Assembly: GCF_003696365.1 (NCBI RefSeq)
Contig: NZ_RFFM01000002.1
Span: forward strand, 682,001 to 746,000
Reading direction: 5' to 3'
DNA from: Stutzerimonas zhaodongensis
GTDB taxonomy: Bacteria > Pseudomonadota > Gammaproteobacteria > Pseudomonadales > Pseudomonadaceae
DNA: 64,000 bases
Position numbers and translations under genes: made by a program. The notes below the pieces were generated by a model, which did not search any database, was not told the origin of the DNA, and saw nothing but the letters and a program-made list of their open reading frames with translations. Within the stretch, counting starts at the first letter, position 1, and the number at the start of each line of letters is the position of its first letter. Shown in pieces: positions 8,429 through 16,030 of the stretch.

Positions 8429-9130
8429 CTACCACGGCAGCCCTTCCCCGCTATACGCGTAAAACCCACCGCTTGCATCCGGCCCCAGACCATCGATGAC
8501 GCGCAGCAGGTCAGCCGCGGCGTCGTTGGCAGCTCGGCCGATCTCGGCACCGCGAAAGGGCTGCGACAGCTTCGAGTTCACGGTGCCGGGATGCAGTGCC
8601 AGCAATACGGCATTGGGCTGGCTGCGTTTGATTTCGATGGAAGCGGTCTTGATCAGCATGTTCAGGGCGGCCTTGGAGGCGCGGTAGCTGTACCAGCCAC
8701 CGAGACGGTTGTCGCCGATGCTGCCGACCTTGGCAGAAAGCATCGCCAGCACCCCGCGCTGCCGATCGAGCAGCCCTGAGAAATGCCGCAACAGCAGTGC
8801 AGGGCCGAAGGTGTTGATCTGGAAAGTGGCGAGCAACTGGGCCTGACTGATATCGGCGAGGCGTTTTTCCGGCATGAACTCGTCATTGTGCAGCACGCCG
8901 GCGGCATTGATGATCAGGTGAAACGGCCCATGCCCGGCCACCGCAGCCGCGGCTTGTTCGATGCTGACGGGATCGGTCAGATCCAGCGGTGGTTCGGTCG
9001 AGCGCCCCAATGCCGTCACCGAGGCGCAGCGTGTGTCCGCGCGCAACGCTTCGACCAGCGCGGCGCCAATGCCGCCAGACGCGCCGATCACCAGCGCGCG
9101 ATATTCTTCGGGAAACGAATCCATCTGCAT
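8429..9130 (-). CDS. short-chain dehydrogenase/reductase, C-factor-like
   Basis: A 233-residue SDR with the cofactor loop GASGGIG at 16-22, NAAG at 75-78, a catalytic Ser near 132 (AMLSAKVGS) and Y149-x3-K153 in YRASK. The C-terminal part (HPGTVNSKLSQPF) matches CsgA/C-factor-type SDRs. It should bind NAD(P)H and act on an unknown carbonyl substrate in the cytoplasm. The start at 9130 has AGAGG upstream; a longer reading to 9472 would run through the end of the neighbouring ABC1 kinase gene and is not credible. It lies 40 bases after that kinase gene in the same direction, so the two probably form an operon. Confidence 0.85.
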   Translation of the reverse strand: MQMDSFPEEYRALVIGASGGIGAALVEALRADTRCASVTALGRSTEPPLDLTDPVSIEQAAAAVAGHGPFHLIINAAGVLHNDEFMPEKRLADISQAQLLATFQINTFGPALLLRHFSGLLDRQRGVLAMLSAKVGSIGDNRLGGWYSYRASKAALNMLIKTASIEIKRSQPNAVLLALHPGTVNSKLSQPFRGAEIGRAANDAAADLLRVIDGLGPDASGGFYAYSGEGLPW

Positions 9131-9170
9131 CGTGATTGCCTCTGGCCGCGATCGGGCCCGGTTATCAAAT

Positions 9171-10493
9171 TCAGTCGAGCCCTCGGGCGGGCTGCTCGGG
9201 TTGTACGCCGGCGCGCTTTCGCTCGATGTGGTTCGCCAGCAGGTCGGCGACCGGCAGGCACGCACCGAGCCGGTAGAGATTCCAGTAGTGGCCTTCCAGG
9301 GTTCGGTTGACCAGCAAGGTCCCAGAGGCTGGCTGAAGACTGCCGAGCGCGGACATCGCCAGGGGAAACAGCTCCACCAGCTGCTGATGCAGCGAGGCCC
9401 CGCGGAAGTCCCACTGCGCACCCGGCTGGAGCAATGGGTGCAGAAGCTGATGGATGCACCGGTACAGACCATGCGGCGGCGCGCTGTCTGGCTGCCGTCC
9501 GCCCAAGGCCTGGAACGCCGGCTCGAGCGCTACGGCGGATGGCCCGCGCAAGGCGGCAAACATCTGCATGTAGGCATCCAGCAATCGAGGTGGTAGCGGC
9601 ACGACGCTGCCGAAGTCATACACCACCAGCCCACCCGTCTCGCTCCAGGCCAGATTGCCCGGGTGCGGGTCGGCATGCAGCAAGCCCATCCCGAATGCCT
9701 GCTCGGCAAGCCATGCGCAAAGCGTCTCGGCCAGCCGCTGACGCACCTCGAGCGGCGCTTGCTCGACCTCGCCCATGGGTCGACCTGGCACCTCCTCCAG
9801 CACCAGTACGCCCGCACGGCAGAGCTCCGGAGCAGCAAAGGGAATCTGTACGTCTGGCCAGTCGGCGAAATGCTGTGCGAAGCGCTCGATATTGCGTCGT
9901 TCGGCGTCGTAATCGAGTTCCTGATCGATGGCGCGTTGCAGCTCGAGATACACCGATTCGAGGCGCGCCGAGGGTGTACCGAACAGCCGCCCCAACGGCA
10001 TCAGCCGGCGCAGCTGCCGCAGATCGGCATCGCAGATGGCGCGAATACCGGGGTACTGAATCTTCATGATAAGCGCCCGCCCCTGCCGATCACGGGCGCG
10101 ATGTACCTGGCCCAACGACGCGGCCGCTGCGGGTTGTCGCTCGATTGACTCGAACAGCTCATACAGCTGGCCGTCGTAAAGCCTTTGCAGATGGGCCTCC
10201 AACGAGGCGAATGGCAGGGATGGCACCTGGTTCTGCAACCGCGCCAAGACTTTACTGATCGGCGGCGGCAATACGTCCTGCCACTGCGAAGCCTGCTGGC
10301 CCAGCTTGAGCACGGGGCCCTTCATCTGCCCCAGCGTGTCGCCCAACAGCGCGCCAACTGGCTCCCAGTCGACGCGTGACTTACCCGGTGTGATGCGCTG
10401 AACAAGCAGGTTGCCAGCGATGCGCGCGCCCGTGCCGCCCAGATGCAGAAAGCGGCCCAGCGCCGACGCTGATGGACGGGAGAATCGAGACAT
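9171..10493 (-). CDS. ABC1/UbiB-family atypical kinase (AarF domain protein)
   Basis: The 440-residue protein shows the ABC1 (ADCK/UbiB) signature: KLGQ at 63-66, the Ala-rich loop AAAASLGQVHRA (about 122-133), the conserved Lys at 144 in MKIQYPG, QELDY at 191-195, HADPHPGN at 273-280 and DFG at 293-295. Family members are ATPases linked to quinone biosynthesis or lipid handling. There is no strong C-terminal membrane anchor of the UbiB kind, and no ubi genes are near, so this is a paralogue rather than UbiB itself. I chose the ATG at 10493 (MSRFSRPS) over one at 10592. An SDR gene follows within 40 bases. Confidence 0.85.
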   Translation of the reverse strand: MSRFSRPSASALGRFLHLGGTGARIAGNLLVQRITPGKSRVDWEPVGALLGDTLGQMKGPVLKLGQQASQWQDVLPPPISKVLARLQNQVPSLPFASLEAHLQRLYDGQLYELFESIERQPAAAASLGQVHRARDRQGRALIMKIQYPGIRAICDADLRQLRRLMPLGRLFGTPSARLESVYLELQRAIDQELDYDAERRNIERFAQHFADWPDVQIPFAAPELCRAGVLVLEEVPGRPMGEVEQAPLEVRQRLAETLCAWLAEQAFGMGLLHADPHPGNLAWSETGGLVVYDFGSVVPLPPRLLDAYMQMFAALRGPSAVALEPAFQALGGRQPDSAPPHGLYRCIHQLLHPLLQPGAQWDFRGASLHQQLVELFPLAMSALGSLQPASGTLLVNRTLEGHYWNLYRLGACLPVADLLANHIERKRAGVQPEQPARGLD

Positions 10494-10935
10494 CCAGGAT
10501 ACCCGCAGCAGGCAAAGGTCGATCATGGAGCACGCTGGGCAACGATCCAAGCGCGACGAGTTGCAAACTGTTGCGCCCATGCCCCGCCGCACCGGTCAAT
10601 GCTGACGGCGGCAGGTCAATGGCCATCGCGTAAGCGTCAGGAAAGGCTCGAAACGCGCTTCCTGCGGGCTTTCAGCAAACCAGAGCTGCGGAACGAGACG
10701 GCAAAAGGCGAGTCGGATCAATAGACTGCGCCTCTCCGATTTCGCCTGCCGGAAGCACGTATTGACTGCTTATTCAGTATCATCTGGCGATCATTGGAGA
10801 GGTTTCAGCCCGAGCCGCCTACTGGGTGGTGCCTTACGGGCGAGTTCCGCCGCGCCGGCCCGATTTGGACCGCGTCGAGCAGGAACAATAGACGCAGCAG
10901 CTTCCATTGGAGAAGCCTGCGTAAAGGAGTACGGA
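10494..10935. other. divergent intergenic region before the KaiC-like gene
   Basis: About 440 bases separate the ABC1 kinase and KaiC-like genes. The frame ahead of the KaiC start stays open from 10762 but shows no family-like sequence. A weak stem (AGGCG-AGTC type arms near 10708-10735) is present. No confident promoter or gene is seen. Confidence 0.4.
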
Positions 10936-12462
10936 ATGACCGATCCAATTGATCTTTCCTTCAACCCGGATGACGAACCCCCTCGTATTTCCACCGGCAG
11001 CGTAGGCCTGGATGACATCCTGGGCGGCGGCCTCGACCCCAACCGCATGTACCTTTATGAAGGCAGCCCTGGCGCCGGCAAGACCACGATCGCCATGCAG
11101 TTTCTGCTCGAAGGCGTGCGCCAGGGCGAGCGCGTGCTCTATGTGACCCTGTCGGAAACCAAGCAGGAACTGGAACTGGTCGCCAAGCGGCACGGGTGGT
11201 CGCTCGAAGGAATCGACGTTTTCGAGCTGGTCACACCCGAAGCCAGCCTCGACCCAGAGCTTGAGTTGACCGTTCTGCACCCGGCCGAGATGGAGCTGAG
11301 CGAAACGACTCAGCAAGTGTTCGACCGCGTAACCCAAACCAACCCGAGCCGGGTGATCTTCGACAGCCTTTCGGAAATGCGTCTGTTGGCGCAAAGCCCG
11401 CTGCGCTATCGACGGCAGGTACTGGCCCTCAAGCACTTCTTCACCACACGTCGCTGCACCGTGATTCTGCTGGACGACCAGACCTCGGAACTGGGCGACC
11501 TGCAGCTGCACTCGATCTCCCACGGTGTGGTGATGCTGGAACAACTTGCCATCGACTACGGCGCTGAGCGGCGGCGCCTGCGCGTGGTGAAGATGCGCGG
11601 CATTCAGTTCCGCGGCGGTTACCACGATTTTGTCATCCGCAAGGGCGGGCTGCAGATTTATCCACGCCTTATCGCGGCCGAACACCATTCAAGCTACATC
11701 GGCGAACCCGCATCGTCAGGCAATGACGCGCTGGACACCATGCTCGGCGGTGGTCTGGAGCGTGGCACCAACGCCCTGTTCGTAGGCGCTGCTGGCGTCG
11801 GCAAGTCTTCGCTGGCGCTGAGCTTCGCGGTTGCGGCCTGCAAGCGCGGCGAGCAGGTGTCCTTCTTCGTGTTCGACGAAAACGTTGGCACATTATTGGC
11901 CCGTGGGCGTTCGCTCGGGCTCGATATGGAGCCTTGGATCGAACAGGGCCTGCTGCATCTTCAGCAGGTCGATCCGGCTGAGCTGTCGCCCGGTGAGTTC
12001 ACCGCAGCCGTGCGTCGCAGTGTTGAAGACCAAGGCTCAAGGCTGGTCATTCTGGACAGCCTCAACGGCTATCTGCATGCCATGCCGGACGGCCGCTTCC
12101 TCATCCTGCAAATGCACGAGTTGCTGAGCTACCTGGGGCAGAAAGGTGTGATCAGCATCATGGTCCTGGCCCAGCACGGTCTGGTGGGTCCGATGGATAC
12201 GCCGATCGATATCAGCTACCTCAGCGATGCGGTTATCATGCTGCGCTATTTCGAGCACGCCGGTATCGTTCGCAGAGCCTTGTCGGTGGTCAAAAAGCGC
12301 AGCGGGCGGCATGAAAACACCGTTCGCGAATATCGGCTCAGCACAACCGGCGTCGAGGTCGGCCCACCGCTGAGTCACTTCAGCGGAATTCTCTCGGGCA
12401 CACCGGAATACACCGGTGATGCGACTCAGCTACTGACAGACGAGCATGACGACGCCCACTAA
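10936..12462 (+). CDS. KaiC-like double-domain RecA-fold ATPase
   Basis: The 508-residue protein has two KaiC/RadA-type ATPase domains. Domain 1 has Walker A GSPGAGKT at 43-50, LSET near 72-75 and Walker B RVIFDS near 139-144. Domain 2 has Walker A GAAGVGKS at 284-291, FDEN at 313-316 and Walker B VILDS near 371-375. By eye, the phosphosite region of cyanobacterial KaiC (S431, T432) aligns with DISYLSD, giving Ser427 followed by Tyr428 instead of Thr. No kaiA or kaiB is present. The start at 10936 has AAAGGAG upstream. The last 17 bases overlap a hybrid histidine kinase gene. Standalone KaiC proteins outside cyanobacteria are thought to act in stress signalling rather than timekeeping. Confidence 0.9.
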   Translation: MTDPIDLSFNPDDEPPRISTGSVGLDDILGGGLDPNRMYLYEGSPGAGKTTIAMQFLLEGVRQGERVLYVTLSETKQELELVAKRHGWSLEGIDVFELVTPEASLDPELELTVLHPAEMELSETTQQVFDRVTQTNPSRVIFDSLSEMRLLAQSPLRYRRQVLALKHFFTTRRCTVILLDDQTSELGDLQLHSISHGVVMLEQLAIDYGAERRRLRVVKMRGIQFRGGYHDFVIRKGGLQIYPRLIAAEHHSSYIGEPASSGNDALDTMLGGGLERGTNALFVGAAGVGKSSLALSFAVAACKRGEQVSFFVFDENVGTLLARGRSLGLDMEPWIEQGLLHLQQVDPAELSPGEFTAAVRRSVEDQGSRLVILDSLNGYLHAMPDGRFLILQMHELLSYLGQKGVISIMVLAQHGLVGPMDTPIDISYLSDAVIMLRYFEHAGIVRRALSVVKKRSGRHENTVREYRLSTTGVEVGPPLSHFSGILSGTPEYTGDATQLLTDEHDDAH

Positions 12463-14125
12463 GCCAGAACACCCAATAATCGTTGTCTATGCACCAATCG
12501 GCCGGGACGGCCCGGCCACTGCCGAACTTCTGCGTCGCAGTGGGATGGACGCAGTCGTCTGCCACGGAGTCGATGAGGTTCTCCAACGAGCCGAGACCGA
12601 TGCGGCTGCGGTGTTCATCGCGGAGGAAGGTCTCTTCGGTCACGACCTCAAATCACTTTCCGACTGGGTAGATCATCAGCCTACCTGGTCGGACTTTCCG
12701 TTCGTGGTGCTCACCAGCAAACATCAGCAACCCGCCGTAGCCGCGTGGCGCCAGCGCATGGTTGCCGCGCTGCGTAACGTGTCGCTGCTTGAACGCCCGG
12801 TACAAAGCATCACCCTGACCAGTGCCATTCAGGCAGCCGTACGGGGCCGCTTGCGCCAGTACGAAGTGCGCGCCCTCATCGAAGCTCGCGAAAAAGCCTC
12901 GCAGGAGCTGGAAGCGCTGGTTGTCGAGCGAACCAGTGAGCTGGAAAAGACCAACCTGGAGTTGCGCACGCAGATGGCGGAGCGCGCACATATCGAAGAA
13001 ACCCTGCGCCAGACGCAGAAGATTGAAGCTATCGGGCAGCTCACCGGGGGAATCGCACACGATTTCAACAACCTGCTGATGGTGATTTCCGGTGGCCTGG
13101 ACATGCTTGATCGTCGCGCTGATCCGGAGCGTCGCAAACGCCTGATGGACGGCATGCGGCAAGCCGCTCAACGCGGCTCGGCGCTCACCCGCCAGCTGCT
13201 GGCATTCTCCCGACGCCAATCCCTTGCGCCCGAACCGGTCGACCTGGCTCAGCGCATTACGCAGATGCGCGAACTGCTTGACCGCAGCCTGCGTGGCGAT
13301 GTTCAGGTGAAGCAGGAATTCGCGCCCGATCTCTGGCCGGTCGAGGTGGATCCGGGTGAGCTGGAGCTGGTAATTCTCAACCTTGCGGTCAATGCGCGTG
13401 ATGCCATGCCTGAAGGCGGCAATATTCTGCTGCAGGCCCGCAACGCACCCGATGAACTGGTCCTGGGCCGCCGCGGTGATTTCGTTCGCCTGGCCGTGAT
13501 CGACACCGGCACCGGTATACCTGACGAGGTGCGTAACCGAGTTTTCGATCCCTTCTTCACTACCAAGGAAATCGGCAAGGGATCGGGGCTTGGGCTCGCA
13601 CAGGTCTACGGGTTCGCGCGGCAGTCCGGCGGTACGGTCTGGATCGATTCCGAGTGCGGCCAGGGCACCAGCGTGGTGATGCTATTGCCACGCTCTGCAG
13701 ACCTGCCAAGCCCGATCAAGGATCAACCCCCAGCCGACGATGCCGTTAACCTATCAGCCGGCAACGTGCTGCTGGTCGATGACGACGAAGAGGTCGCGGC
13801 GCTGGTGGCCGAAATGCTCGAACACCTGGGTTATCAGGTAACCAGCGCCGCCAGTGCAGCCGCTGCACTTGGCGCGCTGGCTAATGGTCGGGGCATCGAC
13901 ATCGTCTTTTCCGACGTGATGATGCCGGGCGGTATGAACGGGCTGGAGCTGGCTCGGGAAATCCGCACGCGAAATCTCGATGTGCCGGTGCTGCTTACCA
14001 GCGGCTATGCCGAAGCGGTCAAGCGTTCCGCGGAGACAGAAGGCGTGCAGATTCTCGCCAAACCCTATCGGCTCGAAGAGCTTGCCGCCGCGCTTAAAAC
14101 CGCGCTGGAGCGCATCGAAGCCTGA
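12446..14125 (+). CDS. hybrid sensor histidine kinase / response regulator
   Basis: The 559-residue soluble protein has an N-terminal receiver-like domain (about 10-125) without a clear acidic pocket, a coiled coil (about 135-190), a HisKA-type H box with GIAHDFNNLL (H205), an HATPase domain (N box NLAVNARDAMPEGG, DTGTGIPDEV, GKGSGLGLAQVYG) and a C-terminal receiver starting NVLLVDDDEEV with the acceptor Asp in FSDVMMPGG near 490. No membrane segment is seen, so the input is probably cytoplasmic. It overlaps the KaiC-like gene by 17 bases, which suggests a paired module in which the ATPase gates the kinase or is its target. No output DNA-binding domain is present. Confidence 0.9.
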   Translation: MTTPTKPEHPIIVVYAPIGRDGPATAELLRRSGMDAVVCHGVDEVLQRAETDAAAVFIAEEGLFGHDLKSLSDWVDHQPTWSDFPFVVLTSKHQQPAVAAWRQRMVAALRNVSLLERPVQSITLTSAIQAAVRGRLRQYEVRALIEAREKASQELEALVVERTSELEKTNLELRTQMAERAHIEETLRQTQKIEAIGQLTGGIAHDFNNLLMVISGGLDMLDRRADPERRKRLMDGMRQAAQRGSALTRQLLAFSRRQSLAPEPVDLAQRITQMRELLDRSLRGDVQVKQEFAPDLWPVEVDPGELELVILNLAVNARDAMPEGGNILLQARNAPDELVLGRRGDFVRLAVIDTGTGIPDEVRNRVFDPFFTTKEIGKGSGLGLAQVYGFARQSGGTVWIDSECGQGTSVVMLLPRSADLPSPIKDQPPADDAVNLSAGNVLLVDDDEEVAALVAEMLEHLGYQVTSAASAAAALGALANGRGIDIVFSDVMMPGGMNGLELAREIRTRNLDVPVLLTSGYAEAVKRSAETEGVQILAKPYRLEELAAALKTALERIEA

Positions 14126-14267
14126 TACCCAAATGCCCCGCTCTACGGCATGCAGTAGAACTTAGCGCAGGTGCGACCGTCGAAACGGCAACTTGGCGCT
14201 ATCTCTCAGTCCAGCTGCCGCGATCCCCTGCATCGCGTTCATTGCGCCCAATCACAAGGACCGCTCG

Positions 14268-15803
14268 ATGCCCGTTCTGCAACACGTTCATTGTCTACCC
14301 GCCTCCCTACGTTTGATGTCACGCACCCCCTGTGCCGCTGCTTTGGCCGGACTCCTGCTGCTAAGCGCGCCGATGCCGGGCCACGCCGATGAGCAGGCCA
14401 TTGCCAAGCGCGACTCCGAGAACAAACGCTGGAGCCAGCAACTGCTCAAGCAAACCAAAGGCAATCCACCAGCACTGGAGGCGAAGTACAACCACGTCAT
14501 CACCTTCGGGCAGTCACTCGCTTCCGCGGCAGAGGGCTGGCCGGCGCTGTCGAAGCAGCCTGGCTACGACAACCTCATGCTGGGGGAGGCAACCCGCTCG
14601 GCGACTTTCAGCGGTGACCGCTTCGTGCCGGTGGGCGGCCCGGAGTTCAAGCCGTTGCGCGCGGTCGTACAGCTCAAGCGCGACCCTAAGGTCCTGCTCG
14701 ATGGGGAAGCCGTGGCACAGCTGGAAACGCAGGCTCAGGAAGAAGGTGAATCGGTCGAAGTCGGCGCGCTGAACATGGCCCGCCGGCTTTATCTCGCAAA
14801 CAAAGGCATCGAGACCGACCCCAAGCACCTGCTCGTCGCCAGCAATGCGGCGACCTCTGGCCGCTCTATCGCGCAGCTGGCCAAGGTTGGCGGCACTAAC
14901 GAATACCGACGCGTTGTCCAGGCCGTCGATCAGGCCAACCAGGCTGCTCGATCTGAAAATGCGAGTTACAGCTTCAGCGCCCTCTTCTGGCTGCAGGGCG
15001 AATACGACTACGCCGAGGTACAAGGCGGCATCAACGAAAAAGCCAATTACAAGAAGATGCTCCGCCAATTGCGCGACGACCTGTACGCCGATACCGCAAA
15101 AGCCATTGGCCAAAAACAGATGCCGGCGTTCATCAGCTATCAGACCGATGCCAAATCGTCGGTGATCAACGGCAGCCTGGATATCGGCATGGCGCAATGG
15201 GAACTGGCGCAGGAGGAATCCAACTGGTATCTGGCCGGCCCGGTCTACCCTTACGTCGACAAAGGCACTCACCTGTCAGCCAATGGCTACCGCTGGTTCG
15301 GTCAGATGCTCGGCAAGGTGTACAACCAGGTCGTGGTGGAGCAGCGCGGCTGGCAGCCCTTATCGCCTCGGCGGGCAACGGTCGAAGGCCGTGAGATTCT
15401 CATGGATTTCCATGTACCCCATCCGCCGTTGGCCTTCAGCGAGCCCTACATCGGGCACAAGACGCAGATGATCGAGAACTACGGCTTCGTCATTACCGAT
15501 GACCAGGGCAAGGTGCCGGTCGAGTCCATCAAGGTGGTGGCCGACACGGTATTACGTTTGGTCGTGGGCCAGGACCTTGTCGGCACTCCGACCATCCGCT
15601 ACGCCAGCCATGAGGTCGGCGGCGCCGGCGAACTGCATGACAGCGACCCCACTGTGGCGGACGCTAACTATGAATTCCTGCCTGACGAAGGCATGCCGGA
15701 GCAAGCCAATATCGAAGCGCTAGTAGGCAAGCCCTACCCTCTGCAGAACTGGAGCATTGCATTCGAAATGCAGGCGGTCGATGGCCACGATTCGGCACCT
15801 TGA
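14268..15803 (+). CDS. exported SGNH/sialate-acetylesterase-like protein
   Basis: The product of about 511 residues starts at the ATG at 14268 (AAGGA upstream) and has a long signal peptide ending near GHA (about residue 41). The mature part shows SGNH-hydrolase-like blocks in order: TFGQSLA near 76-82 with a candidate nucleophile Ser, FWLQGEYDY near 240 and THLSANGYRWFG near 340 with a candidate catalytic His. This order matches the SASA/DUF303 carbohydrate acetylesterase group, so I expect a periplasmic or secreted esterase. The C-terminal 150 residues look like a beta-rich accessory domain. The substrate is unknown. It follows the KaiC/kinase pair after 142 bases and may be transcribed separately. 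Confidence 0.65.
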   Translation: MPVLQHVHCLPASLRLMSRTPCAAALAGLLLLSAPMPGHADEQAIAKRDSENKRWSQQLLKQTKGNPPALEAKYNHVITFGQSLASAAEGWPALSKQPGYDNLMLGEATRSATFSGDRFVPVGGPEFKPLRAVVQLKRDPKVLLDGEAVAQLETQAQEEGESVEVGALNMARRLYLANKGIETDPKHLLVASNAATSGRSIAQLAKVGGTNEYRRVVQAVDQANQAARSENASYSFSALFWLQGEYDYAEVQGGINEKANYKKMLRQLRDDLYADTAKAIGQKQMPAFISYQTDAKSSVINGSLDIGMAQWELAQEESNWYLAGPVYPYVDKGTHLSANGYRWFGQMLGKVYNQVVVEQRGWQPLSPRRATVEGREILMDFHVPHPPLAFSEPYIGHKTQMIENYGFVITDDQGKVPVESIKVVADTVLRLVVGQDLVGTPTIRYASHEVGGAGELHDSDPTVADANYEFLPDEGMPEQANIEALVGKPYPLQNWSIAFEMQAVDGHDSAP

Positions 15804-16030
15804 ACCCTACCAGCTGGCGCAGAAATTTCAGCGCCACGGTGGCCGGCCGCCAGAACATCTCGTTCTTCCAGTGGCTGCAGAGCGCGCTGTATCGCGCTAT
15901 CGGCACCAGCCACCGGACGATCTTCATGCCCAGTCGGGATTTGAGCCCGGCTGAAGCTGAATTAAGAAAAGACATCCAGGCGAGAAGCCGGATAATGGGC
16001 GGCCAAATCGTGTTGTTCTGGTAATCGCTC

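Noticed and set aside
8429..9472. Longer SDR reading with 114 extra N-terminal residues
   Set aside because: The extension overlaps the ABC1 kinase 3' end and is Cys/Trp/Ser-rich; the Rossmann start lies at residue 1 of the shorter reading.
10936..12462. Circadian clock locus
   Set aside because: No kaiA or kaiB gene is present and the second phosphosite is not a Thr, so a clock is not supported.
14514..15272. 252-residue minus-strand frame
   Set aside because: Antisense to the SGNH-like gene, whose plus-strand frame has a signal peptide and plausible motifs.
15800..16024. 74-residue plus-strand frame after the SGNH-like gene
   Set aside because: It would need a TTG start with no ribosome site, and shows no family signature.
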